This document shows, piece by piece, positions 1 to 8,793 of a stretch of 10,351 nucleotides of DNA. The notes below the pieces were generated by a model. It did no database searches and had not been told where the DNA came from. It saw only the letters and a program-made list of their open reading frames with translations. Numbering within the stretch: the first letter of the stretch is position 1; each line of letters opens with the position of its first letter. A program made the translations under genes and the position numbers. This stretch comes from DATMFV01 sp964651005 (GTDB lineage: Bacteria; Verrucomicrobiota; Verrucomicrobiia; Chthoniobacterales; Chthoniobacteraceae), in the NCBI GenBank assembly GCA_964651005.1, contig CAZYVL010000089.1, forward strand, positions 1-10,351. Reading direction: 5' to 3'.

Positions 1-1
1 A

Positions 2-502
2 CGCGCGCTGACGAATCGCCTCTGGGGCACTTGGTTTGCCTATGCTTTCTTCGTTGGAGTTCCGACCATTATTTTTATTATAATGTTGATATCGGGTGAC
101 GATTTGTCCGCTCCAGGGGCGCTTGACCTTCCAGGTTGGGCGATCCTGTCGAGTGGCTATGCCATTATGTTCGTTTTCATTCCGTTTCTTCACATCGTCC
201 AGCTTTGGTCCGCCAGCCGTCGCAATCGAACGCTCCTGGGCCTCCAGCACCAGGCCCTCACATCTGAAGGTTTTTCCACGAACAGCGATGCTTTCAGTGC
301 CAACTTCAAATGGGAGGCGATTTACAAAGCTCTCGAAACCAAACATTTTTTCTTTCTCTACATTTCTTCCAGGGCTGCCTACTTCATTCCCAAGGCAAGG
401 CTAACCGGAGCGGGCGAATTGGAGAATCTTCGTGATGTCCTCAGACATTATCTTCACGAGAAAGCGCATCTGCGTTCAGCGCCCGCTCTTTCCATGGAAT
501 AG
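2..502 (+). CDS. YcxB-like membrane protein, 3' part (5' end outside window)
   Basis: The reading frame is open to the left edge, so about 166 C-terminal residues are visible and the true start lies outside. The first ATG, at base 83, falls inside a membrane helix and is not a credible start. Two hydrophobic helices are visible, at residues about 11-31 and 47-70 of the fragment. They are followed by a soluble tail at about residues 100-135 containing FKWEAIYKALETKHFFFLYI and then AYFIPKARL. This order, two helices then a tail with a conserved Trp, a hydrophobic LYI strand and an IPK motif, matches the YcxB-like C-terminal domain as I know it. The family has no firmly established biochemical role, and none is assigned here. 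Base composition is clearly more AT-rich than in the next two genes. A 60-base gap separates it from the macroglobulin gene, so it may not belong to that operon. Confidence 0.75.
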   Translation, partial: RALTNRLWGTWFAYAFFVGVPTIIFIIMLISGDDLSAPGALDLPGWAILSSGYAIMFVFIPFLHIVQLWSASRRNRTLLGLQHQALTSEGFSTNSDAFSANFKWEAIYKALETKHFFFLYISSRAAYFIPKARLTGAGELENLRDVLRHYLHEKAHLRSAPALSME

Positions 503-527
503 AAAGAACGCCGGGCAGATTTGAGTG

Positions 528-533
528 GATAAT
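528..533 (+). promoter_or_regulatory. Possible -10 element upstream of the macroglobulin gene
   Basis: The hexamer GATAAT matches the sigma-70 -10 consensus at five of six positions and lies in the only gap before the macroglobulin-pbpC operon. No convincing -35 hexamer is found 16-18 bases upstream. If used, transcription would start near base 540 and leave a leader of only about 22 bases, most of it taken up by the hairpin at 546-563. The call rests on one short match. Confidence 0.2.
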
Positions 534-545
534 TTCCGGACTCGG

Positions 546-563
546 TGGCCCAATAAAGGGCCA
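546..563 (+). promoter_or_regulatory. Hairpin over the ribosome-binding site and start codon of the macroglobulin gene
   Basis: TGGCCC (546-551) pairs perfectly with GGGCCA (558-563) around the loop AATAAA. The last paired base is the A of the ATG at 563. The only purine-rich candidate ribosome-binding site, AAAGGG at 555-560, lies half in the loop and half in the stem, just two bases from the start codon. There is no alternative start: an in-frame TAA at 554-556 closes the frame upstream, and no ATG or GTG occurs before the membrane helix. Translation of this gene may therefore be held down by RNA structure. The pairing is directly visible; the regulatory effect is inferred. Confidence 0.35.
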
Positions 564-3500
564 TGCATCTTTTCCGCAGACTGACGGAGTTTCTCTTCGG
601 CCAGGTTTCCTGGATTCCCCCTTTCTGGTTAGCGGCGACGCGGCGATGGGCTGGCACCCATCAAAGAACAGCGGCCAGCCTGGCGATTCTTGTCCTGTTG
701 CTTTCGGGAGGCGGTTGGTGGGGCTACCGCACCTATAAAAACCGGCCTCAACCGCAAAGGATCACGGTCTCCGTGAACCCCCTGCCCGTGACTCGCCTCC
801 AGGATAAACTCGAACCGTCGCCGCTGATGATCCGTTTTGGCGGTTCGGCGGCCCCTCTGAGCCAGATCCTGAAGCCGGTCAAGGGCGGGATCACCCTCGA
901 ACCGGCCATTCCCGGCGCCTGGCGCTGGGATAACGACCACCTCTTGGTCTTCCGGCCCCGGGAGGGTTGGGATTGGCCTGCAAACACCACCTACCGCGTC
1001 ACCCTCGCGCCCGAGGCGATCGCTCCGCATGTGCTTCTGGACCGAAATGTCGTGAAGGCGACGACCCCCAAGTTCAAAGCCTCTTTCTCCAAGCTGGAGT
1101 TCTACCAGAACCCGAAAGACCCGACGCAAAAGGAGGTGGTCGCGACGCTGGAGTTCACCCACCGCGTCGAGATTCCGGCGCTGGAGAAAAATCTCTCGCT
1201 GACGATGCTCGGCGGCTCGCCGGTTTTCAAACCGGGGGCGCGTCCGTTCTCGGTCAAGCTCGGGAAACACGACCGGATCGCCTATGTGCATAGTGCTCCG
1301 CTCTCGCTCCCCGAACGGGAGGATTTCATGAAAGTCGCCCTCGGCAAAGGTCTCCAGACGGCGCAGGGCGGCGCGGCGTTGGCGGAGTCGGTCGAAGAAA
1401 AAGTACGGATTCCCGATCTCTATCACTTTTTCCACATCAACGGCATCAGCGGCCAGATCGTGAAGAACGATGAAGGCGATCCCGAGCAGTTCCTGATGGT
1501 GAAAACCTCGGTGGAGGCAAAGTCCGAAGAGGTCAGCAAGGCGATGGAAGTCTACCTCTTGCCGGTTCGCACAAAGATGGAGGAGGGGCAGGCGGTCAAC
1601 GAGCCTTGGAGCAGCCCCCGGGAGATCACCCCGGAGACGCTCCAAAGCGCCTCCGCGGTGAAATGGACCGTGGTTCCCTCCAGGGACGAGACCTCGAAGC
1701 TGCACACTTTCAAAATCAAGGTGGAAGGAGAGGGGCAGCTTTATTTGAAGATCCGCAAGGGGCTGACCTCGCTGGGGGATTTCCAACTCCAGAATGACTA
1801 TGAAACCGTGCAGGCCGTTCCCCTCCCGGCGGCGCAGGTGGAAATCCAGGGCCACGGCGGGCTGCTCGCTCTCAACGGCGAGCGGAAGCTCTCCATCAAG
1901 AGCCGGGGTGTCCGGCAGATCGACTACGAGATTGCCCGCGTCCCCGCCGACGAGATCAACCACCTCGTCAGCCAGACTCGGGGCGACTTTGAGAACCCGA
2001 GATTCTATTCTGCTCGCCAGGATGATACAGACTACGGCTTCGATGAAACCGATATTGCCCGTTTTGCGGGAGAGAGGCAGCCGATCGCGATGGAGAGCCT
2101 CTTCAATGCCGACTACTCGACGTTCGATTTTTCCAAGCATCTCCAACCGCGAGACAAGGACGGAACCGCGATGCAGGGGCTCTTTTTCCTCAAGGTACGG
2201 GGGTGGGACCCCGAGAACGACAAGCCGGTTGAAGGCGCCTGGGACAACCGCTTCATCCTCGTGACCGATCTCGGCATTCTCCTCAAGGAGGGCACGGACG
2301 ACTCGCGCGAGGTCTTTTTGCAGTCGATCAAAAACCGCACGCCCGTTGCGGGCATCCATGTCGATATTCTGGCCCGCAACGGCGTTCCGGCCCTCAGTGG
2401 CACCACGAACGCGGAGGGGCGGATTTTGTTCCCCTCCCTGGGCAACCCGGAGCGGGAGAAGGAGCCGGTCGCCATCGTCGCCCGCAATGGCAATGATGTG
2501 GCGTTCCTCCCATTGGAGCGGCAGAACCGGGATCATGGCGACCGCATCGTTGACTATTCACGGTTCGACGTTGGCGGCATCCAGAGCACCTCGGGGAAGG
2601 ATCTCGAAGCGTTTGTCTTTACCGATCGTGGAATCTACCGGCCCGGCGATGTCTTGCACGCGGGGTTCGTGGTCAAACAGCGAAACTGGGCGGAAAACCT
2701 GACGGGGCTTCCGGTCGAGACCGAAGTGCGCGACGCTGGCGGCACGGCGGTGCAGGTGCGCAAAATGACGCTGCCCAAAGGCGGCTTCGCGGAGTTCAGC
2801 TACAAGACGGCGTATGAATCCCCCTCGGGAAATTACCAGTTGAGCGTCTATGTCGTCCACAACGGCAAGCGCGAGACGCTCCTGGGCGACACCAGCGTGG
2901 TGGTGAAGGAATTCCTGCCCGACCGGATGAAGATCGACTCCAGCCTGCTCCGGGAAGGAAAGGCGATCGACCACGGCGTCGGCTGGGTCGATGGCAAGGC
3001 GCTGGGTGCGTCCGTCTCGTTGCGGAACCTGTATGGCACGCCCGCCACCGGGCGGCGCATCGTGGGGAGGCTGGTGCTCACGCCGAGCCAATTCACCTTC
3101 GGCGCGTACAAAGACTATTCTTTTTTTGACCGGCTGCGCGAAAAGACGCCGCATGTGGAAGACGCCAGCGTCGAGCTTGGCGAGAAGACGACCGACGACA
3201 ACGGCTCGGCTACCTTCGACTTGAACCTGGAACGCTTCGCCAATGCAACCTACGAAGCCACCTTCTACGGCGAAGGGTTCGAAGCGGGAGGCGGGCGCAG
3301 CGTTCATACGCAGAGCCGCGTCCTCGTCTCGGCGCTCCCTTATGTGGTCGGGGTGAAACCGGATGGCGATCTCGATTACCTGGAGATGGGGAGCGACCGC
3401 TCCATCCACTTCATCGCCATCGACCGGACGCTGAAGCCGACCGCCGTGGAGAACCTGGAATTACGTCTCGTGGAGCAGATCTATGTCTCCGTGCTGGCGA

Positions 3501-6397
3501 AACAGGACGACGGCACTTACCGGTACGAATCAGTCCGCAAGGAAAAGCCGCTCCATGCGGAGCCGGTGGCGATCTCCGCCTCCGGGCTTTCCTACAAACT
3601 CCCGACCGGCGCGCCGGGGAATTACATCCTGGAGCTGCGGGAGAAAGACTCCGGCGTGCGCTTGAGCCGCCTCGCCTTCCAGGTGGTCGGGCGGGGCGCG
3701 GTGGCGCGCTCGCTGGAAAGAAACGCCGAGCTGGATGTGAAGCTCTCCTCCCGGCAATACAACGCGGGCGACGACATCGCGGTGAGCATCACGGCTCCCT
3801 ACACCGGCAGCGGCCTCATCACCATCGAGCGCGACAAGGTTTACGCCGCCAAATGGTTCACGGCGGATACCACCAGCACGCTCCAGCATATCCGCCTGCC
3901 CGATGGATTCGACGGGACCGGCTACGTCAACGTCTCCTTTATCCGCGCGCTCGATTCCAAGGAGGTCTTCATCAGCCCGCTGAGCACCAGCGTCGTTCCC
4001 TTCACGGCGAATCTGGAGCGGCGACGCCTCAAGATCGACCTGGAGGTGCCGAAACTCATCAAGCCCGGCGAACCGCTGCACATTCGATACAAGACCGATC
4101 GCCCGGCAAGAATCGTCGTCTGGGCCGTGGACGAAGGCATCCTGCAAGTGACGGGGTACGAGACGCCGAAGCCGCTCGATTACTTCTTCCGCAAGTTGGC
4201 CCTCATGGTGCGGACCTCGCAGATCGTCGATCAGCTTCTTCCCGAATACTCGATCCTCCACGCGGCGGCGTTTGGCGGCGACGGCGAGGCGCGCCAGCTA
4301 AACCCGTTCAAGCGCGTGACGGAAAAGCCGGTGGTTTATTGGTCGGGGATCATCGACGCGGATGCCACCGAGCGGGATGTGATCTACGACGTGCCGGATT
4401 ACTTCAACGGCACGCTCAAAGTCATGGCCGTGGCTTACACGCCGGAACCGGCGGGAGCTCCCTCCAGAGCGCCCGCCAAAACCACAGCCGCCACCGGCTC
4501 GGCCGAACGGGATACCGTGGTGCGTGGGCCGTTTGTTATCACACCGGGTATGCCAACCCTGGCGGCTCCGGGGGACGAGTTTGAAGTGGGCGTCACCGTG
4601 GCCAACAACATCGCCGGGTCCGGCAGCAACGCGCAGGTCACACTCACCGCCACGCCATCCGAACACCTCGAAGTGGTCAGCTCGCCCACGGAGCCGCTCG
4701 TCATCCCGGAAGGCCGGGAGGTGAGCGTGGTGCTCTCGGTCAAGGCGAAGGAGATTCTCGGGTCGGGCAGTTTGACCTTCACGGCGGAGTCGGGAAATGA
4801 AAGCGCCAAGCTCCGCTCCACGCTCAGCATTCGCCCGGCGGTGCCGCTCATGACGGATGTCCGCAGCGGCAACTTTACCAAGCCGCAGTGCGAAGTCCCG
4901 GTCAGCCGGGTGATGTATCCGCAATACCGGCATCTCGACGCCGTGGTTTCCGCGCTTCCGCTGGGGCTGGCGCATGGCCTCGATGCGTATCTGAAAAACT
5001 ACCCCAACGGATGCACCGAACAGGTTACCAGCGGCGCGTTTTGCCGGTTGATGCTCGCGAATGAGGCCGACTTCGGGTTGAGCCGGGCGGCGGTCTTCGA
5101 GCAGATGCAGAAGACCTTTAGCCTCCTGCGCCGACGCCAGAACGGCCAGGGTGCCTTTGGGTATTGGACCTCGGCGGCGGGGAAGGGTATCGACTTTCTC
5201 TCGGTCTATGTGATGCACTTTCTCTCCGAAGCCGGGGAGGCCGGTTTCGAGCCGCCTGCGGACCTCTTCGAGGCGGGGCTGCGGCATCTTCAGCAGATGG
5301 CCGTGCTCCAACCCCGGAATCTCGAAGAGGCGCGCACCGTCGCCTACGCCATCTATGTGCTGACCCGGCAGGAGGTCATCACCACCAATTACATCCTCAA
5401 TCTGCGCGATTACCTTGATAAACAATACCCGAAAACCTGGCAAAACGATCTCGCGGGCGTTTATCTCGCCGGGGCGCTCGCCCTGCTGAAAGACCCTGCC
5501 GCCGGGGATCTCATCGCCGCCTACAAAATGGGCGCGCCCGAGCCGCGCAATGCCCGCTGGTGGGGCGGTTTTTACCAGCCGTTGGGCGCGGATTCGCAGT
5601 ATATCGCCATCCTCGCCTGGCACTTCCCCGAGCGGCTCAAAAGGATCACCGCCGACGACTTCCAGTCCATCCTCAAACCGGTGGGCGAAGGGCGTTTCAA
5701 CACGCTGACGGCTGCTTACGCCGTGGCGGCGCTCCAGAGCTATTCGCGGCATCTCGCGGCGACCGAGTTTACGCTCGGCATTCGCGAAATCGCTGCCGCC
5801 GGGAATGAAAAAACCACCCGGGAACTGCAAGCCGCTGGCAAGCTCCTGAAACGGGCCGCGTTTTCCGAAGAAGCGACGGCATTGCAATTTAGCATCCATC
5901 CGCAGCCCGCTGGGATCGGCGCGTTCTACCAGGTGATCGAAACGGGATTCGACCGCCATCTCCCGGAAAAACCGGTCAAGGACGGCATGGAAATCTACCG
6001 CGAACTGGTGGATAAGAACGGCAAACCGATCAATGCCACCGACAACCCGGCGAAACTGGGCGAGCCGGTCACCGTCCGGATCGGCATTCGTTCGCTCAAT
6101 GGCGATTCCGTCGATAATGTCTCGATCATCGACCTCCTGCCCGGGGGCTTCGAGATCGTGGGCGCCTCGCTGCCTCCGGGCGCCGGATCGAACGGATGCG
6201 ATTTCGTGGAGCCACGCGAAGACCGCGCGATCCTCTTTACGTCGATCCATCCGAAGGTGCAAACGATCACCTACCGGATCAAACCGTGCAATCGCGGGGA
6301 GTTCGTCGTCCCGCCGATCTTTGCGGAATCGATGTATGACCGAACGCTCAAGGCTCGCGGTCTGGGCGGGAAAATCCGGGTGGTCGAAGCGAAGTGA
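563..6397 (+). CDS. Bacterial alpha-2-macroglobulin, thioester type (YfhM-like)
   Basis: This is a 1944-residue periplasmic protease trap. Family knowledge: a protease cuts an exposed bait segment, the protein collapses around it, and an internal thioester links to it covalently. Residues 36-55 form one membrane helix preceded by several Arg, and I see no lipobox, so the protein is probably anchored in the inner membrane by an uncleaved helix, whereas E. coli YfhM is a lipoprotein. An N-terminal beta domain is marked by WRWDNDHLLVFRP. TDRGIYRPGD at 687-696 is the MG2 signature. WAVDEGILQVTGYETP, from 1187, belongs to the bait-region-type domain. VVYWSG, from 1257, opens the A2M domain. The thioester is NGCTEQ, with Cys1484 and Gln1487. 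A helical thioester domain follows, then a C-terminal beta domain containing LLPGGFEIV. E. coli YfhM has about 1650 residues, so this is a longer form. Residues 1293-1316 form a Pro/Ala/Thr-rich loop. The gene overlaps pbpC by four bases, the classic pairing. Confidence 0.96.
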   Translation: MHLFRRLTEFLFGQVSWIPPFWLAATRRWAGTHQRTAASLAILVLLLSGGGWWGYRTYKNRPQPQRITVSVNPLPVTRLQDKLEPSPLMIRFGGSAAPLSQILKPVKGGITLEPAIPGAWRWDNDHLLVFRPREGWDWPANTTYRVTLAPEAIAPHVLLDRNVVKATTPKFKASFSKLEFYQNPKDPTQKEVVATLEFTHRVEIPALEKNLSLTMLGGSPVFKPGARPFSVKLGKHDRIAYVHSAPLSLPEREDFMKVALGKGLQTAQGGAALAESVEEKVRIPDLYHFFHINGISGQIVKNDEGDPEQFLMVKTSVEAKSEEVSKAMEVYLLPVRTKMEEGQAVNEPWSSPREITPETLQSASAVKWTVVPSRDETSKLHTFKIKVEGEGQLYLKIRKGLTSLGDFQLQNDYETVQAVPLPAAQVEIQGHGGLLALNGERKLSIKSRGVRQIDYEIARVPADEINHLVSQTRGDFENPRFYSARQDDTDYGFDETDIARFAGERQPIAMESLFNADYSTFDFSKHLQPRDKDGTAMQGLFFLKVRGWDPENDKPVEGAWDNRFILVTDLGILLKEGTDDSREVFLQSIKNRTPVAGIHVDILARNGVPALSGTTNAEGRILFPSLGNPEREKEPVAIVARNGNDVAFLPLERQNRDHGDRIVDYSRFDVGGIQSTSGKDLEAFVFTDRGIYRPGDVLHAGFVVKQRNWAENLTGLPVETEVRDAGGTAVQVRKMTLPKGGFAEFSYKTAYESPSGNYQLSVYVVHNGKRETLLGDTSVVVKEFLPDRMKIDSSLLREGKAIDHGVGWVDGKALGASVSLRNLYGTPATGRRIVGRLVLTPSQFTFGAYKDYSFFDRLREKTPHVEDASVELGEKTTDDNGSATFDLNLERFANATYEATFYGEGFEAGGGRSVHTQSRVLVSALPYVVGVKPDGDLDYLEMGSDRSIHFIAIDRTLKPTAVENLELRLVEQIYVSVLAKQDDGTYRYESVRKEKPLHAEPVAISASGLSYKLPTGAPGNYILELREKDSGVRLSRLAFQVVGRGAVARSLERNAELDVKLSSRQYNAGDDIAVSITAPYTGSGLITIERDKVYAAKWFTADTTSTLQHIRLPDGFDGTGYVNVSFIRALDSKEVFISPLSTSVVPFTANLERRRLKIDLEVPKLIKPGEPLHIRYKTDRPARIVVWAVDEGILQVTGYETPKPLDYFFRKLALMVRTSQIVDQLLPEYSILHAAAFGGDGEARQLNPFKRVTEKPVVYWSGIIDADATERDVIYDVPDYFNGTLKVMAVAYTPEPAGAPSRAPAKTTAATGSAERDTVVRGPFVITPGMPTLAAPGDEFEVGVTVANNIAGSGSNAQVTLTATPSEHLEVVSSPTEPLVIPEGREVSVVLSVKAKEILGSGSLTFTAESGNESAKLRSTLSIRPAVPLMTDVRSGNFTKPQCEVPVSRVMYPQYRHLDAVVSALPLGLAHGLDAYLKNYPNGCTEQVTSGAFCRLMLANEADFGLSRAAVFEQMQKTFSLLRRRQNGQGAFGYWTSAAGKGIDFLSVYVMHFLSEAGEAGFEPPADLFEAGLRHLQQMAVLQPRNLEEARTVAYAIYVLTRQEVITTNYILNLRDYLDKQYPKTWQNDLAGVYLAGALALLKDPAAGDLIAAYKMGAPEPRNARWWGGFYQPLGADSQYIAILAWHFPERLKRITADDFQSILKPVGEGRFNTLTAAYAVAALQSYSRHLAATEFTLGIREIAAAGNEKTTRELQAAGKLLKRAAFSEEATALQFSIHPQPAGIGAFYQVIETGFDRHLPEKPVKDGMEIYRELVDKNGKPINATDNPAKLGEPVTVRIGIRSLNGDSVDNVSIIDLLPGGFEIVGASLPPGAGSNGCDFVEPREDRAILFTSIHPKVQTITYRIKPCNRGEFVVPPIFAESMYDRTLKARGLGGKIRVVEAK

Positions 6398-8793
6398 TTC
6401 CCCGCCGGAAAGTCGCGCGGTCGGTTTCGGTTTTTAAGGCATCCAGGGTGCTCAAGGCGTTCAAGGCGCTTGGGGCACTAACCGCCCTCGCGGCGCTCGG
6501 CTGGGTTTTCCTGCCCAAGCCGCCGCTCCTCGACGGGATTTCCTTTTCCCGGCAGGTCTTTGACCGTCACCACGAACTGCTGAGGCTGACCCTGGCGCGC
6601 GATGAAAAGTACCGGATCTACACGCCGCTTTCCGAGATTTCGCCCGAGCTGATCCGGGCGACGCTGCTGCACGAGGACCGCTATTACAACCGGCATCCCG
6701 GCGTGAACCTGGTGCCGGTCGTCCGCTCCGCGTGGAGTCTGCTCACCACCGGCAAGGCGCACGCGGGCGCCTCCACCATCACGATGCAGCTCGCCCGGCT
6801 GCGCTACGGCATCCGCACCCGCACAATCTCCGGCAAGCTTCTCCAGATGTTCCGGGCGGTCCAGATCGAGCGGCACTATTCCAAGCGGGAGATCCTCGAA
6901 GCGTATTTCAACCTCGCGCCGTACGGGCGGAACCTCGAAGGCGCGGGCGCGGCCAGCCTGCTCTATTTCGGCAAGCCGCCCTCGCAGCTCTCCCTGCCCG
7001 AAGCGGTCACATTAAGTGTGATTCCGCAAAGCCCGGCACGCCGGACCTTGTATCCCGACCGGGAAAACCCGGCGCTGACGGCGGCGCAAAATCGCCTCTT
7101 CGATCAGATCGCCCCGGGCAACCGGGGGAAAGCCTTCCGGGCGCGCGCCCTTTCGGCTCCGCCGTTTCTCGCCCCGCATTTCACGCGGCAGATGTTGAAA
7201 AAGGGCGACGACGGGCCGCTCGCGATCGTCACGACGCTGGACATGGGGCTGCAACGGATGGTGGAGAGCCGCATCCGCGATTTCGTGGCCGGGCGGCGGG
7301 AACAGGGAATCCACAACGCCGCAGTCCTCCTGGTGGACACCGCCACGATGGAAATCCTGGCGGATGTCGGCTCTGCGGATTTTTTTGACAAGACGATTCG
7401 CGGCCAGAACGACGGGACGCGCAGCAAACGCTCCCCCGGTTCGACGCTCAAACCGTTCATTTACGCGCTGGCGATGGACCAGGGCCTCATCCACCCCTTG
7501 AGCCTTCTCGTCGATGCGCCGCAACGCTTTGCCGAGTATAACCCGGAGAACTTCGATCGCGAATTCGCCGGGCCGATCCGGGCGACGGATGCCCTCGTCC
7601 GCAGCCGCAACATCCCGGCCATCGCGCTGACCTCGCAGCTTGCCCACCCCGGGTTTTACGATTGGCTGAAATCAGCCGGGATCGCGCTTCCGCATCCCGA
7701 ATCCTTCTACGGCCTGACGCTGGCGCTTGGGGGTGCGGAAGTGACCCTGGAGGATCTCGCGCGGCTTTACGGGGCGTTGGCGAACGATGGAAAACTCCGG
7801 CCACTTGCGCGCACGCTTCCTCACCAGGCCGATCCCGGGAGAGTCCTCTTCAGCCCGGAGGCGGCGTTTCTCACGCTCGAAATGCTCAAGACCAATGGCC
7901 GGGTCTCCCCGGGGTCCGAAGACCCCGACGAGCCGGTTTACTGGAAAACCGGCACCTCGAACGGCTTCCGGGATGCCTGGACGGTCGCCCTCTTCGGGCA
8001 TGATCTCGTGGCGGTCTGGGTTGGCGATTTCGACGGGCGCGCCAATCCCGCATTTCTTGGGAGGAGCGGGGCCGCGCCGCTGGCGTTCCAGATCATCGAC
8101 AATCTGCACGCCAATCGCGGATTGCGCTGGAAACCACGCCAACCCCCGCCCGGTGCGAATCTCCGCAAGGAGGAGTTTTGCGCCGTCTCGGGGCAACTGC
8201 CGCTGGAGGGGTGCAAGGATCGCGTCACCGGCTGGTTCATTCCCGGGAGATCGCCGATCTCCACCTGCTCCATTCATCGCGAAGTGCTGGTGGACGCGGC
8301 AACCGGGTTGCGCGTGCCGGTGGACGACGGCACCCGCGCCTTGCGGCGGGAGATCTACGAATTCTGGCCCTCGAATCTTCTGGAGCTTTTTGACAGAGCG
8401 GGGATGCCCCGGCGGCTCCCGCCCCCTTTCCTGCCGGGAAGCGGCCCGGAGGCCATCGCGGCCAATGCCGCTGGCAATGGCATTAGCCTCAAAGGCCGGG
8501 CGCTACAGATTGTCTTTCCGCAGTCCGGGCAGACCTACGCGATCCGTGCGTCCGACGACGACCGCCACAATGACCGCCATAACGACCGCCACACCTTGCC
8601 GCTCAAGGCCGAAGCGGACTCCGGGGTGATGCAACTCTACTGGTTTGCGGACAAACAATTCCTCGGCACCTCCGCACCCGGTGAAGCCTTTCCGTGGCAG
8701 CCGACTCCAGGCAAGTACCAGATCATCGCCGTGGACGATCACGGACGCTCGGATTCCGTTTCGGTCGTGATTCAATCTGTCGAGGGGCAGTAG
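6394..8793 (+). CDS. pbpC: Penicillin-binding protein 1C (bifunctional transglycosylase/transpeptidase)
   Basis: This 799-residue class A penicillin-binding protein polymerises glycan strands from lipid II and belongs to the cross-linking family; in E. coli PBP1C the transpeptidase role is uncertain. A membrane helix lies at about 23-40. The GT51 domain shows the catalytic Glu94 in EDRYYNRHPG, GASTITMQLAR from 125, and Glu169 in KREILEAYFNLAPYG. The transpeptidase domain has the SxxK motif S350-T-L-K353, SRN at 404-406, and KTGTS from 518. The last 100 or so residues form the C-terminal beta domain typical of PBP1C (BiPBP_C). Length is close to E. coli PBP1C (about 770). The GTG at 6394 overlaps the upstream stop as GTGA, which suggests translational coupling. 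An alternative GTG at 6448 has AAGG eight bases upstream and would give 781 residues with a shorter cytoplasmic tail; the sequence does not settle which is used. With the macroglobulin it likely forms an envelope-damage defence and repair operon. Confidence 0.97.
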   Translation: MIPRRKVARSVSVFKASRVLKAFKALGALTALAALGWVFLPKPPLLDGISFSRQVFDRHHELLRLTLARDEKYRIYTPLSEISPELIRATLLHEDRYYNRHPGVNLVPVVRSAWSLLTTGKAHAGASTITMQLARLRYGIRTRTISGKLLQMFRAVQIERHYSKREILEAYFNLAPYGRNLEGAGAASLLYFGKPPSQLSLPEAVTLSVIPQSPARRTLYPDRENPALTAAQNRLFDQIAPGNRGKAFRARALSAPPFLAPHFTRQMLKKGDDGPLAIVTTLDMGLQRMVESRIRDFVAGRREQGIHNAAVLLVDTATMEILADVGSADFFDKTIRGQNDGTRSKRSPGSTLKPFIYALAMDQGLIHPLSLLVDAPQRFAEYNPENFDREFAGPIRATDALVRSRNIPAIALTSQLAHPGFYDWLKSAGIALPHPESFYGLTLALGGAEVTLEDLARLYGALANDGKLRPLARTLPHQADPGRVLFSPEAAFLTLEMLKTNGRVSPGSEDPDEPVYWKTGTSNGFRDAWTVALFGHDLVAVWVGDFDGRANPAFLGRSGAAPLAFQIIDNLHANRGLRWKPRQPPPGANLRKEEFCAVSGQLPLEGCKDRVTGWFIPGRSPISTCSIHREVLVDAATGLRVPVDDGTRALRREIYEFWPSNLLELFDRAGMPRRLPPPFLPGSGPEAIAANAAGNGISLKGRALQIVFPQSGQTYAIRASDDDRHNDRHNDRHTLPLKAEADSGVMQLYWFADKQFLGTSAPGEAFPWQPTPGKYQIIAVDDHGRSDSVSVVIQSVEGQ
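8560..8592 (+). repeat. Short tandem repeat inside pbpC (Asp-Arg-His-Asn units)
   Basis: A 12-base unit of the form GACCGCCAYAAY occurs almost three times in a row and encodes DRHN-DRHN-DRH at residues 723-733 of PBP1C. It sits between two strands of the C-terminal beta domain, after YAIRASD and before LPLKAEA. The unit is a multiple of three, so copy number can change without breaking the frame. The stretch is highly charged and looks like a surface loop expansion. Confidence 0.7.

Noticed and set aside
83..502. ATG at 83 as the true start of the first gene
   Set aside because: The frame is open to the edge, and this Met lies within a hydrophobic helix that begins well upstream.
629..2536. 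Minus-strand open frame of 635 codons opposite the macroglobulin gene
   Set aside because: It is the antisense shadow of a GC-rich gene. Its translation is rich in Arg, Leu and Gly without domain signatures, while the plus-strand frame has clear family motifs.
4298..6262. Minus-strand open frame of 654 codons opposite the thioester region
   Set aside because: It is likewise an antisense shadow. The plus strand here encodes the CTEQ thioester domain, and no recognisable fold or motif is seen on the minus strand.
563..8793. Macroglobulin plus PBP1C as an undescribed defence system
   Set aside because: The pairing is well known in bacteria (yfhM-pbpC), so it is reported as a feature and not as a novelty.
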